A stretch of 64,000 nucleotides of DNA from Thermoplasmatales archaeon (GTDB taxonomy: Archaea; Thermoplasmatota; Thermoplasmata; Thermoplasmatales; GCA-001856825), in NCBI GenBank assembly GCA_026127935.1, contig JAJSLL010000007.1, forward strand, positions 1-64,000, written 5' to 3'. The translations under genes were made by a program, and so were the position numbers. Under the pieces are notes generated by a model. It had not been told where the DNA came from. It saw only the letters and a list, made by a program, of their open reading frames with translations, and ran no database searches. This document shows, in pieces, positions 24,379 to 33,698 of the stretch (within the stretch, counting starts at the first letter, position 1; every line of letters starts with the position of its first letter).

Positions 24379-25470
24379 TTGAAGCTCTACGTTTACATTA
24401 TCCGAAGGGTTCTACTGCTCATCCCAGTTATCATCGGAGTCACTCTCATAACATTCTACCTGTCTCATCTTAACATCGGACTTCTTGTCACTGAGTATGA
24501 AGGCAAAATACACACATACGCACAGCGAGTCATAGTCATGAAAGAACTCCACCTCAATGGACCCGTTTGGGCCCAATACCTCTATTATCTTGGTGCTTTG
24601 TTCACTGGGAAGTGGGGCTTTGTCTCCCCTGGAGACATCGATCCTGGCGTACCAGTCTTTACGGAATTCTTGAAAAGATTTCCTCCGACTGCAGAGCTCG
24701 CACTCCTGGCCACCTTGCTTATTCTTGTCATGGGTCTTCCTCTGGGAGTTTTGAGCGCGGTAAGAAAGGATCGGGCAACCGATCACGCGACAAGACTGGG
24801 AGCAATGGCAGCTGTCTCGATACCCTCATTTTGGCTGGGCCTGCTCGTACTGAATTTCATGCTGGCACCAACCGTATCATTCTTACCTCACTGGCTGGTG
24901 CTGTATGGTAATGGACAGTTGAACTGGTCGGTATATGGTTACTGGCACGGGAAGATAGCACCTTTTGTTTCTCCCACAGGGGGTTTATCACAGCCAACCG
25001 GATTCCTTCTCATAGACACACTCGTCTATGGGGACTTTCCAGCATTCTTCAATGCATTATGGTATGTGTTTTGGCCATCCCTCGTGGTGGCCCTTACTAC
25101 GTTCGGAGTCATCATTAGGTTCATGAGATCAAGTATGCTTGAAAACCTTGGACAAGATTACGTACGAACTGCCAGATCAAAAGGAGTTCCGGAACAATTT
25201 GTAATAAAGAAACACGCAAGGAGGAACGCCCTCGGTTCGAGCACGACTGTTATGGGACTGATTTTTGCTTCTCTGCTAAGCGGTGTTGTAGTCACCGAGA
25301 TTGTTTTTAGCAGACCTGGTATGGGAACATGGCTCTATCAGGCTGCATACAACAATGACATGGTTTCAGTAATGGCCACAACTTTCGTCTTTACAGTGGT
25401 AATCGTAGCTGCGAATCTCATCGTTGACATAATGTATTCATATCTGGATCCAAGGGTGAGACTCGAATGA
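24379..25470 (+). CDS. dppB: Peptide ABC transporter permease (DppB-like)
   Basis: This 363-residue permease begins with the DppB-type sequence YIIRRVLLLIPVIIGVTLITFYLSHL and has six membrane segments and the EAA loop (YVRTARSKGVPEQFVIKKHARRNAL). The end VTEIVFSRPGMGTWLYQAAYNNDMV is typical of family members. It forms the membrane channel with the DppC-like partner for uptake of di- or oligopeptides. Start is TTG with GGAGTG upstream. It overlaps the next gene by four bases. Oligopeptide versus dipeptide specificity cannot be read. Confidence 0.9.
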   Translation: MKLYVYIIRRVLLLIPVIIGVTLITFYLSHLNIGLLVTEYEGKIHTYAQRVIVMKELHLNGPVWAQYLYYLGALFTGKWGFVSPGDIDPGVPVFTEFLKRFPPTAELALLATLLILVMGLPLGVLSAVRKDRATDHATRLGAMAAVSIPSFWLGLLVLNFMLAPTVSFLPHWLVLYGNGQLNWSVYGYWHGKIAPFVSPTGGLSQPTGFLLIDTLVYGDFPAFFNALWYVFWPSLVVALTTFGVIIRFMRSSMLENLGQDYVRTARSKGVPEQFVIKKHARRNALGSSTTVMGLIFASLLSGVVVTEIVFSRPGMGTWLYQAAYNNDMVSVMATTFVFTVVIVAANLIVDIMYSYLDPRVRLE

Positions 25471-26411
25471 CGACTGAATCAGTGGGGTCTGAATTTTCGA
25501 GGGCGTTGAAGAAACGTCTGGAATCATCCAAGAGGAGTTTCTATTTCCTAACAAGGAGCCCTCTCGCCACAATTGGTCTGGCCATTGTTATATTCTATGT
25601 TATCCTCGCGATCATAGGACCCAGGCTGGCGGGAGGGAATCCCAGCGTAATGACCGCTTACCCTATATATCACGGTCAGCCGATAATATTCAATCCCATT
25701 CCTCCATTCGAATATGCAAAGTTCCCCCTAGGCACGACGATCGGAGGGTACAGCATATATGAGGGAGTACTCAAGGGTGCGAGGGTCGATCTGGAGCTCG
25801 CTTCCATTATAGTATTTAGTGGTGCTTTGATAGGCACAGTTCTGGGAAGCATTGCGGGGTACAAAGGAGGTGCCTTAGGAGAGGCCATCATGAGGGGAAC
25901 GGACATCTTCCTTTCTCTGCCTTACATAGTTCTGGCAGTGGCTTTCTTGACTGTATTTGGAAGATACGAATCGGTTATGATAGAGTCGCTCATCCTCATA
26001 TGGTGGCCAACCTACACGAGGATTGTGAGAGGCCAGGTTCTGAGTGTTAGAGAACAAAAATATGTGGAGGCCTCCGTAGCCGCAGGTTCTTCGTCGCTGA
26101 GGACAGTGATAAAACACATCATTCCCAATTCCATCTATCCAATTTTCGTGCAGATATCCCTGGATTTCGGGAACGTAATACTCACACTAGCCTCACTCTT
26201 CTATCTTGGATTCACATTCGCAGGACCTGGTTTTGCCGAATGGGGGAATCTCTTGTCAAGGGCTACGTCCGCAGGTACCGGAGGAGCAGCCTTGGAGAGC
26301 TATCCATGGGCGGTAACCATTCCGGGACTAGTGATCCTGATATTTGTTCTGGCCCTCAACCTGTTCGGCGATGGCCTCAGAGACGTACTGGACCCTAGGA
26401 TGAGGAGGTGA
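25467..26411 (+). CDS. dppC: Peptide ABC transporter permease (DppC-like)
   Basis: This 314-residue permease has an N-terminal cytoplasmic extension (about 40 residues), a first membrane helix (LATIGLAIVIFYVILAIIGPRLAG), a short external segment with PLGTT, and the EAA loop QKYVEASVAAGSSSLRTVIKHIIPNS. The end FGDGLRDVLDPRMRR is diagnostic of DppC/OppC. It pairs with DppB. Start and stop overlap its neighbours by four bases each (ATGA; GTGA), indicating tight coupling in the operon. Confidence 0.9.
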   Translation: MTTESVGSEFSRALKKRLESSKRSFYFLTRSPLATIGLAIVIFYVILAIIGPRLAGGNPSVMTAYPIYHGQPIIFNPIPPFEYAKFPLGTTIGGYSIYEGVLKGARVDLELASIIVFSGALIGTVLGSIAGYKGGALGEAIMRGTDIFLSLPYIVLAVAFLTVFGRYESVMIESLILIWWPTYTRIVRGQVLSVREQKYVEASVAAGSSSLRTVIKHIIPNSIYPIFVQISLDFGNVILTLASLFYLGFTFAGPGFAEWGNLLSRATSAGTGGAALESYPWAVTIPGLVILIFVLALNLFGDGLRDVLDPRMRR

Positions 26412-27853
26412 ATAAATTGGTCGGAGAAGCATTAGTTGTCAAGGATCTCAAGACTCAATTCTTTATTTATGATGGCGTTGTAAAATCACTGGAAGACGTA
26501 AGTTTCGTCCTGAAAAAAGGAGAGGTGCTAGGAATTGTCGGAGAGACAGGTTGTGGAAAATCTGTTACTGCTTACAGCATCATGAGACTCATACCTGATC
26601 CACCAGGAAGGATTATTTCAGGTCAGATCAAGATGGGTGACTACGACCTCATAAAGGGAATAGACCAAGAGGTTGACATAATTCTAAAAAAGAGACCCAA
26701 GATAAGGCATCACAACAAGATAATCAAGAAGAATGAATATCTATACAACAAGATTCGAGGAAGGTACATCTCGATGATTTTCCAGGAGCCAATGGCTGCT
26801 CTCAATCCTGTCTTCACTGTGGAAGACCAGATAGTGGAGTCGCTATATCTCCACAGCAAGACCAAGATTCTGAGGGTCATCAAATCCGCTTCAGAGCATA
26901 TTTCAGATCTGCAGTCATTCAAGGACAAGGGCGGCATAACTTCAGAACTTAGTGGCGAGATAGGGGCTGAACTTCAAAAGATCAAGATTCAGAAGAAGGG
27001 GTTTGAGTCAGAAGAGAAGCACCTGGAAATGCTAATTGATGAGGCAACAAAGTACCTTGCAAAGAAGGACAAGTATGACGAAATGCTCAAAGAATCAATA
27101 GAGGTAGATTCGCTGGAGGGTACCCTCTTTGGGAATGTTAGCGAAGAAGAGCGGGCAAGGATATTGAAGGTTTTATCGAAAGAGGCGAAGAAATCGCACC
27201 TCATGGGATTGACCAAGAGACTCAAGAAAAAGAATCCCGATCCCGTGATAAGCGAGGCCAGAAGGGAGGCTTTTGGACTCCTTGAATCTGTCAACATACC
27301 AAATGCATTCCAGATATTGAAGAACTATCCGCACGAACTTTCTGGGGGTATGCTGCAGAGGGTCGTTATTGCAATTGCTCTGTCAAACGATCCTCAGATA
27401 CTGATTGCGGATGAACCAACTACCGCACTGGATGTGACCATTCAGGCTCAGATATTGGAGCTGCTCAGGGATCTCAGAAAGAATAGAGGGACATCCATCA
27501 TCCTCATCACCCACGATCTTGGCGTCATTGCGGAGATGTGTGATAGGGTTGCGGTCATGTATGCTGGAAATGTAGTGGAAACTGCTCCGGCGATTGAGCT
27601 TTTCCACAACCCAAAGCACCCGTACACGATAGGCCTTCTTCAGTCAATACCAAGAATAGACGATCCAACAAAGAAACTTAACATCATTCGAGGCACCGTG
27701 CCCAACCTCATCAAGCCTCCAACCGGATGCAGGTTCAATCCAAGGTGCCAGTTTGCTTTCGACAGGTGCATTGTGGAGATACCGCCCACGATCGAGACAT
27801 CGGATGGGCACACCGTGGCTTGTCATCTATTCAGTGGCAAGGAGGTGAGATAG
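26408..27853 (+). CDS. dppD: Peptide ABC transporter ATPase (DppD-like) with large insertion
   Basis: Walker A GETGCGKS (45-52), Q-loop FQEPMAALNP (Q126), signature LSGGM (311-315), Walker B ILIADEP (331-337) and the C-terminal oligopeptide/dipeptide transporter domain with CRFNPRCQFAFDRC (Fe-S-like Cys pattern) are all present. At 481 residues it is about 150 longer than usual. The extra sequence is a charged, helical stretch between about 150 and 285, in the helical subdomain between the Q-loop and the signature, and about 25 residues before the Q-loop. The start may be the TTG at 26417 (five bases after the GGAGGTGA) rather than GTG 26408. Confidence 0.9.
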   Translation: MNKLVGEALVVKDLKTQFFIYDGVVKSLEDVSFVLKKGEVLGIVGETGCGKSVTAYSIMRLIPDPPGRIISGQIKMGDYDLIKGIDQEVDIILKKRPKIRHHNKIIKKNEYLYNKIRGRYISMIFQEPMAALNPVFTVEDQIVESLYLHSKTKILRVIKSASEHISDLQSFKDKGGITSELSGEIGAELQKIKIQKKGFESEEKHLEMLIDEATKYLAKKDKYDEMLKESIEVDSLEGTLFGNVSEEERARILKVLSKEAKKSHLMGLTKRLKKKNPDPVISEARREAFGLLESVNIPNAFQILKNYPHELSGGMLQRVVIAIALSNDPQILIADEPTTALDVTIQAQILELLRDLRKNRGTSIILITHDLGVIAEMCDRVAVMYAGNVVETAPAIELFHNPKHPYTIGLLQSIPRIDDPTKKLNIIRGTVPNLIKPPTGCRFNPRCQFAFDRCIVEIPPTIETSDGHTVACHLFSGKEVR

Positions 27854-29029
27854 ATGAGTGAAATTCTTCTGAAGGGAATTGGTATAAGAAAGTACTTCCC
27901 CATAAGGGGTGGCGTGTCCGGCAGAACGCTTGGCTATGTCCATGCGGTAGATGATGTCAATATTACCATTTACAAGGGCGAAACAATTGGAGTTGTGGGG
28001 GAATCTGGATGCGGAAAGACGACTCTTGGTAGGGTAGTTCTCGATCTCATAGATCCCACTACGGGAGCCCTGTTCTACAAACCCAATGAATCAGAAATGA
28101 GTCAGCTAGAACAGCTCTATTCCGAGTTGACGTCCGGAGGAGCGAGGGAACTCAAGAAAGAAGAGAAAAAGATACTGAACACCACGAAGGACAACATATA
28201 CAAGAGCAGGAGAAGGAAGAAGGATTTCAGGAGCAGAGTCCAGATAGTATTCCAGGATCCAGTCTCTTCTCTTGATCCAAGAATGCTCATAAAAGACGTG
28301 ATATTCGAACCTATAAAAATAAACGGGATTCCGGTAGAGGGAGAAAATGACAATGGTAAACAGAAAAGGGTCAAGCTGAGAGGCGATGCTGCGACAAAGT
28401 ACATCCTCGACATAGTTACTGAAATGGGACTCAATGAGGACCACCTCTTCAGGTTCCCTCACGAATTCAGTGGCGGTCAGAGACAGAGGATCGCTATCGC
28501 AAGAGCGATAGCGGTGAAACCCGAGTTCATTGTCCTGGACGAGCCAACTTCCGCGCTAGACGTTTCAGTTCAGGCACAGATACTCAGTCTCCTGAAGACC
28601 CTGCAGCAGAAGTACAACGTGACGTACATGTTCATCACACACAACCTTGCGGTCATAAGGGCGGTCAGCACCCGGGTCATAGTGATGTACCTTGGGAAAA
28701 TAGTGGAGGAAGCACTCACGGATGAGTTGTTCGAATATCCGATCCATCCATATACTCAGGCACTCATTAGTGCAATACCTATCCCGGACCCCAACTTTAG
28801 GAGATCAAGGATAGTCCTCAGCGGGGATGTGCCTTCACCGGCCAATCCGCCATCAGGCTGCCGGTTCCACACCAGGTGCAGATTTGCAAAGGAGATTTGC
28901 AGCACGGAGGAACCCAAGCTCAAGGAGATAAGGACGGGACACGTAGTGGCGTGCCACTTTGCAGAGGATATACTCAAGACGGAATCTGAACACACCGGAA
29001 TAAAGAAGATCTCCGAGATCGCCATTTAG
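27854..29029 (+). CDS. dppF: Peptide ABC transporter ATPase (DppF/OppF-like) with insertion
   Basis: This 391-residue ATPase has Walker A GESGCGKTT (49-57), Q-loop FQDPVSSLDP (133-142), signature FSGGQRQR (205-212), Walker B FIVLDEP (225-231) and the C-terminal CRFHTRCRFAKEIC. An insertion of about 50 charged residues (about 78-125, LYSELTSGGARELKKEEKK) precedes the Q-loop, and a shorter one (GENDNGKQKR) follows it. It works with the DppD-like ATPase as a heterodimer. The gene begins immediately at the previous stop. Confidence 0.9.
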   Translation: MSEILLKGIGIRKYFPIRGGVSGRTLGYVHAVDDVNITIYKGETIGVVGESGCGKTTLGRVVLDLIDPTTGALFYKPNESEMSQLEQLYSELTSGGARELKKEEKKILNTTKDNIYKSRRRKKDFRSRVQIVFQDPVSSLDPRMLIKDVIFEPIKINGIPVEGENDNGKQKRVKLRGDAATKYILDIVTEMGLNEDHLFRFPHEFSGGQRQRIAIARAIAVKPEFIVLDEPTSALDVSVQAQILSLLKTLQQKYNVTYMFITHNLAVIRAVSTRVIVMYLGKIVEEALTDELFEYPIHPYTQALISAIPIPDPNFRRSRIVLSGDVPSPANPPSGCRFHTRCRFAKEICSTEEPKLKEIRTGHVVACHFAEDILKTESEHTGIKKISEIAI

Positions 29030-29040
29030 CGGGGTCACCC

Positions 29041-29352
29041 TTGACCGGGAGGAAACAGTTGCTCATTCCTAAGAGAGTAAAGGGCTCAGAAAGACAGGAG
29101 CTGGTGGATCAACCGGGTAAGAGCTGGAAACGGTGGGCGAGGGAGGATCTTGCAAGGTACTGGTATGTGATACTGTGTATGTTCCTAGACCTTTCACTCA
29201 ACTTGATGTTCGTTGAGAACTACTCGAGATATCACGACGAGCTGGATCTGATCCTCTCAATAGCGTCTGCAGTTGCCCTTGTACCCATCATATATCTCGA
29301 GTACAAGATATACGAGAAACTCTTTTCGTTTCGTTTTTCAATGCTGGTATAA
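29041..29352 (+). CDS. Small membrane protein in the peptide ABC operon
   Basis: This 103-residue protein has a basic N-terminal half (KRVKGSERQELVDQPGKSWKRW) and two hydrophobic segments (WYVILCMFLDLSLNLMFV and LILSIASAVALVPIIYLEY). No family was recognised. The start is TTG, eleven bases after the dppF stop and before the binding protein gene's own promoter, so it is probably the last gene of the dppBCDF transcript. It may be an accessory subunit of the transporter; that is inference from position only. Confidence 0.55.
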   Translation: MTGRKQLLIPKRVKGSERQELVDQPGKSWKRWAREDLARYWYVILCMFLDLSLNLMFVENYSRYHDELDLILSIASAVALVPIIYLEYKIYEKLFSFRFSMLV

Positions 29353-29402
29353 AAAGGCTTTAGGTTCGGCAAATTCTTTTCGATAAGTGAAAATCGCCGT
29401 AT

Positions 29403-29460
29403 AACACGTGTTCGGAAACTGAGAAACCTTTAAGTATAGTTTATGAGTAAGGGGCTGAGG
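29403..29460 (+). promoter_or_regulatory. Own promoter of the binding protein gene, with palindrome
   Basis: AACACGTGTT (29403-29412) is a perfect 10-base palindrome. It stands just upstream of the TATA-like CCTTTAAGTATAG (29427-29439). Transcription would start about 29457, at the GAGGT that precedes the ATG at 29465. This allows the binding protein to be expressed more strongly than the membrane parts of the transporter, as is common; the palindrome could be an operator. Confidence 0.5.
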
Positions 29461-29464
29461 TTTT

Positions 29465-32299
29465 ATGACACAACAGACAGATTCACAGCCAGCCCCCGCA
29501 CCGCCGAAAAAGGGGTCAGCTGTGAAATGGGTAGTAATTGTGGTCGTCGTGATAGTCATTATAGCCGGAGTGGTTGTCGCGCTGACGTACAAACATCCAA
29601 CAACACCACCAAACGGTGGATTCCACGCTCTTTCAGTAGCACCATCGGCAAGTGGAATAGTAGCAATAGCGAACTCTAGCATAACATTCTTCCCTGGGAC
29701 GCCCAGTGGATATAAGTGGACACAGGTAACCTGGAACTTTGGTGACGGAAGTACTTTAACAACGAATTCGACGGCAGGAGTATCTCACACGTATAAAACT
29801 CCTGGAAGCTATCTGGTAGACGTTTATGCGGTAGCTGCAAATGCAACGGCATCTGGAAATAATTCGTTGATCCAAGTCACAATAGATCCGCCACTCACTC
29901 CAACTCCAGGAGCAATTTACGGACCAGTCATATGGACAACAGCATCTGGTAACCAGACGATCAACTCTGGTGGATATGCTAACATGTCCTTCCAAGGATC
30001 TGCTGATACTCCTCCATTGACGGTTGGATCTGCAGTACCTGGTGACGTGTCGTACACAATACAGTCATTCTCTTGGAATATCGACAACGGAACCCAAGTC
30101 ATAAATGACAACAACACTGGTTTGCCCGAAACAATAAACACGACATTTAATGCGGGAGTGCACACAGTCGAGCTGACAACAACAAGCAGCAGCTCTTCTG
30201 GAAGTGTGACAGGTAACTACATTCTTACAATTTACGCAGGCAACTATTCAGTAACAACGAACATCCACAAGGGAACAGTCGACACCAGTCAGATAGTTAA
30301 CGCAGAATTCCTACCTGGAAACCCGAGAACACTTGATCCCGCTCTGTCCTACGATACTCAATCGTACGAAGTCGTTTACGAAATATATCAGTTCTTACTC
30401 GGATACAATGGATCTTCCACAAGCCAGTTCCATCCTGTTATAGCGACAAACGTGCCGTCTACGGCGAACGGTGGATTGTCAGTATCAGGAGCCTATACGA
30501 ACATAACATTCTACATCAACACATCCATAAAATTCTCCAATGGAGATAACGTAAACGCATACGACGTCTTTGAGAGTTTCGCGAGATCCATGCTGTTCGG
30601 TAACAATTCAGCAACAGCAGCTTGGATACTTGATCAGGGCTTACTGCCTGGATTGAGCATATACGGACCGTTCGATACAAGCTACTACTGGATACACCAC
30701 GCAATCACATATAGCAACGCCTCACAGAGTGTCACATTCCATCTACTGCCTTCAACCCCAGTCTATGCATACGCAAGTGAAGTTGGAGGAAATGGAACGA
30801 ACGTTTCCACGACTTATTCAAACCACCTTGTAGAATTCATGAATGCGACCGGAGTTACTTCAGTCGAGGTATACAACTACGGAGTTGCTGGAATATTCTA
30901 TCAGTTCTTGGCTGGACCAACTGTATCTGAAGTCATGGACAGCAGCTGGCTAGTTGCGCACGGAGGATCACCCGGAGACAGCAACGCATCATTCGCAGCA
31001 TTCTCCAACTCTGCAACTACACCAAGTGCGGTAGTGAACTGGAACCAGTACATCAAGAACAATCCTATGGGAACCGGACCCTATGTGCTTAGTCTGAATC
31101 AACCTGGAGAAATTGTACTGACTCTGAACCCATACTACAATCAGGTCCAGAATGGAGTTCCTGCGAGCAAGTTGATACCGAAGGTCATACTTGAATACCT
31201 TAGCAACGAGCAGGAAGCAATGAATCAACTGGAGTCTGGATATGCTCAGTTTGCAGCTGGTACGGCAACAGTCACAGAGATTCCAACCCTACAAGCGATG
31301 GTCAAAGCCGGAACACTGAGTTCGGAAATTGTAACGCAGATGGATACGTTCTTCTGGGCTTACAACTTTGACATTAACGTGGCCGGTGCGAAAGGACTTG
31401 ACAGCAAGTTCAACGCACCAGCCAGCTTCTTTGTCAATCTAAGCGTTAGAAAGGCATTCAGCTATGCGTTCAACTATTCCTACTACATCAACGATCTCAA
31501 CTCTGCGGATGGAATCCCACTCGCTGCAGTTGAATCCGGAATACTACCTACAGGAATAGGAAACTTCCCATCGAATCTCTCGTCCTACGGACCTGAGCCC
31601 AACTACAATGCCAACGGTAATTTGGCACTTGCTGCGAAGTACTGGAATCAGACCAATTATTCTGCAGGGAGTACGGTCTATCACATCCCGATAGTGGATC
31701 CTTCAGGAGCGGTTTCACAAGATGCAATGGTACAAATCTGGGGGGCAGCAATTAGCGCAGTTACCGGAGGAAAAGTGCAGATAGACCTGATTGACATTCC
31801 GTTCGGTCAGGAAGTAACAGACACATCCCTCGGTGGACCGGGAACGAATCCGATGCCCGTCTACTATTTGGGATGGATAGATGACTATCCTGCAGCTGCT
31901 GACTTCACTGCGCCAATTATCGGCCATCTGGGAATATATTCCTATCCTGACGGAATAGACCCTGCGGTCTTCAACAACTCGTCATTTGAAGCTGCACAGG
32001 GAATGACTGCCGCTCAGAACGCGGATGTAGCTCAACAGTGGGCAAACATCAGTGCAATGTGGAATGCTCTCGACGCTGCAAACCTTCAGCCACCTACAGC
32101 AGCCGGAAATCTCGCCGTGACGGCATATAACTACAATGCTAGCAAGATCGACATTAACGAGTTCTTCTACGTGGGAACAATCCAGGGTGTCGGTCCAGCA
32201 TACTACAGTTCTTCGATCTCGTCCTCGTCACTTGAGCCGACTAGAAACGTTGCGGTAGGATTCAGCTTCGTGATATACAACGCTATACAGTACTCTTAG
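29465..32299 (+). CDS. Anchored peptide-binding protein with PKD-like domain (SBP_bac_5)
   Basis: This 944-residue protein has a Pro-rich cytoplasmic N-terminus, one membrane anchor (about 22-42, WVVIVVVVIVIIAGVVVAL), a PKD-like Ig domain (about 65-140, WNFGDGSTLTTN then HTYKTPGSYLVDVYAVA), a second beta-rich segment to about 270, and a family 5 solute-binding domain (from about 280, NPRTLDPALSYDTQSYEVVYEIYQFL and FSNGDNVNAYDVFESFAR). Many NxS/T sites suggest glycosylation. It would capture peptides outside the cell and feed the DppBCDF complex. Family 5 proteins are usually 550-650 residues; the added domains may set the ligand site off from the membrane or the S-layer. Confidence 0.92.
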   Translation: MTQQTDSQPAPAPPKKGSAVKWVVIVVVVIVIIAGVVVALTYKHPTTPPNGGFHALSVAPSASGIVAIANSSITFFPGTPSGYKWTQVTWNFGDGSTLTTNSTAGVSHTYKTPGSYLVDVYAVAANATASGNNSLIQVTIDPPLTPTPGAIYGPVIWTTASGNQTINSGGYANMSFQGSADTPPLTVGSAVPGDVSYTIQSFSWNIDNGTQVINDNNTGLPETINTTFNAGVHTVELTTTSSSSSGSVTGNYILTIYAGNYSVTTNIHKGTVDTSQIVNAEFLPGNPRTLDPALSYDTQSYEVVYEIYQFLLGYNGSSTSQFHPVIATNVPSTANGGLSVSGAYTNITFYINTSIKFSNGDNVNAYDVFESFARSMLFGNNSATAAWILDQGLLPGLSIYGPFDTSYYWIHHAITYSNASQSVTFHLLPSTPVYAYASEVGGNGTNVSTTYSNHLVEFMNATGVTSVEVYNYGVAGIFYQFLAGPTVSEVMDSSWLVAHGGSPGDSNASFAAFSNSATTPSAVVNWNQYIKNNPMGTGPYVLSLNQPGEIVLTLNPYYNQVQNGVPASKLIPKVILEYLSNEQEAMNQLESGYAQFAAGTATVTEIPTLQAMVKAGTLSSEIVTQMDTFFWAYNFDINVAGAKGLDSKFNAPASFFVNLSVRKAFSYAFNYSYYINDLNSADGIPLAAVESGILPTGIGNFPSNLSSYGPEPNYNANGNLALAAKYWNQTNYSAGSTVYHIPIVDPSGAVSQDAMVQIWGAAISAVTGGKVQIDLIDIPFGQEVTDTSLGGPGTNPMPVYYLGWIDDYPAAADFTAPIIGHLGIYSYPDGIDPAVFNNSSFEAAQGMTAAQNADVAQQWANISAMWNALDAANLQPPTAAGNLAVTAYNYNASKIDINEFFYVGTIQGVGPAYYSSSISSSSLEPTRNVAVGFSFVIYNAIQYS

Positions 32300-32347
32300 A
32301 ACAAATTTTTTCTATTTTTTTATTTTTTTCCACATTTTTCATAAGAT
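32300..32347 (+). terminator. T-rich terminator after the binding protein gene
   Basis: Four T-runs (TTTTTT, TTTTTTT, TTTTTT, TTTTT) follow the stop codon within about 45 bases. This is a strong archaeal poly-T terminator and ends the peptide ABC transcription unit. Confidence 0.7.
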
Positions 32348-32372
32348 ACTTTTATGAGAGTTTCTTTTTTAT

Positions 32373-32627
32373 CTATGTCCCTTTGATTACTTGATATTTC
32401 GTTCCATTCTCTTCAAAGTAACTGTACATCCAGAATGAATAGGTAAGTGAAGAATAACCAACCTGTTTGATTTCATACTTGGGAAGTGCCTGCACCGAAT
32501 TTGTCCCTATTCCCAACCTGATTATTGACGCAGATGCATTAATGTAAAAATGATTCTGGAGGAAGTGCAAGAACGGGGAGAAGTCTATTGTGTACTCCAT
32601 TGAATCACTCATATTGATGGAGGGCAT
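32373..32627 (-). CDS. Possible C-terminal remnant of a secreted beta-rich protein
   Basis: An 84-codon frame reads MPSINMSDSMEYTIDFSPF...LHFLQNHFYINASASIIRLGIG. Sequence-like coding extends upstream of the ATG to 32675 (ERGTSASGYFPDYAF) and is closed by TGA, with no signal peptide or full domain. This looks like the tail of a larger extracellular protein that has lost its front part. No family is recognised with confidence. It may be a remnant rather than an active gene. Confidence 0.3.
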   Translation of the reverse strand: MPSINMSDSMEYTIDFSPFLHFLQNHFYINASASIIRLGIGTNSVQALPKYEIKQVGYSSLTYSFWMYSYFEENGTKYQVIKGT

Positions 32628-32878
32628 AAATGCATAATCAGGAAAGTATCCTGATGCGCTCGTACCTCTCTCAAGGTACCGTTAACCATCTCCTTTTACC
32701 ATTAACTTGGACGGGAGTTGTGAAATGCTGCCCCGACATCGCTCCCTTCGATAACGAAATAGATGGTACTAAGATTCTAGTAAAACCACCTTAGAATTAT
32801 CAGCACAGAACTTTAAAATATTTTCTCCCATGTCTTGTAGGGATGCTCCTTTAGGATTCCTTCTGGGATATATCGAAT

Positions 32879-33610
32879 CTATTCTCCCCAGATGTCTCTC
32901 TTGATCTCTTCATCCTTGACCCCTTTGGCCTTCAACTCATCGACTATGTCCTTTACGAATCTTATGCCTCCGCACAGGTAAATCGTCCTAGAAGTATAAT
33001 CACCGAGGTGGTTCTGAATCATCTGTGTGCTGATCCGACCTTTTTCCCCCTGCCATGCCCCGTTTTCGGTGTCCCTTGTTACCGTGTATATTGTGTTCAG
33101 GCCTAACCCCTTATACTCCTCTAGTTCGGCTGCATTGACTATATCTTCTCTGTGTTTTATGCTGTAGAAGAGACAGACGTTCCTCTTCATACCCTTGCTC
33201 TTCAGATATCGGAGCATGGAAAAGAATGGTGCGATTCCTATTCCAGCAGCAAGGAAGAGGTCGTTTTGTGAATCATCTGGTTCGTACAGGAAAGCTCCCC
33301 TCGGCTCGGAGACATATATTTCATCCCCTGCCTTCAGATTTGCCAGCCTGCTTGTGAACTTACCATTTATCAGTTCTATCATGAACTCCATGTAGTCATC
33401 CGTAGGACACGATGCGATGGAATATGAACGGAACAATTTGTCTTCAGGATTGAAAAAAAGAGAAGAGAACATGCCGGGAACGAAATCGAATTTCTGACCG
33501 TCCTTTGGCTTGAGCTTGAAACTTGCAATTTTGGGACTGTCAGGTTCACCACGAGTTAGATCTTTAATTTCATAGATCGTGTAGGGCTTGAGGCCCATCT
33601 TTCCTAACAT
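32879..33610 (-). CDS. FAD/NAD(P)-binding oxidoreductase (ferredoxin reductase-like)
   Basis: This protein of about 243 residues has the FNR fold: FAD motif RSYSIAS (about 62-68), GKFTSRLANLKAGDEI, GAFLYEP, the NAD(P) site LAAGIGIAPFFSMLRYL and the C-terminal YLCGGIRFVKDIVDEL. It lacks a ferredoxin-type 2Fe-2S domain, so its electron partner is separate. Several starts are possible (33619, 33610, 33598); the TATA-like TTATTTAAAG near 33632 puts transcription start about 33606, favouring ATG 33610 or 33598. The gene stands alone, divergent from the Lhr helicase. Confidence 0.85.
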   Translation of the reverse strand: MLGKMGLKPYTIYEIKDLTRGEPDSPKIASFKLKPKDGQKFDFVPGMFSSLFFNPEDKLFRSYSIASCPTDDYMEFMIELINGKFTSRLANLKAGDEIYVSEPRGAFLYEPDDSQNDLFLAAGIGIAPFFSMLRYLKSKGMKRNVCLFYSIKHREDIVNAAELEEYKGLGLNTIYTVTRDTENGAWQGEKGRISTQMIQNHLGDYTSRTIYLCGGIRFVKDIVDELKAKGVKDEEIKRDIWGE

Positions 33611-33698
33611 CAAGCGCAAGTTATCCAGACTTTAAATAATTTTCTTGGTCGAACTAAAGCTATCACTTTTTTAAGGTTTCCTGCATTCTCTCAAGAAC

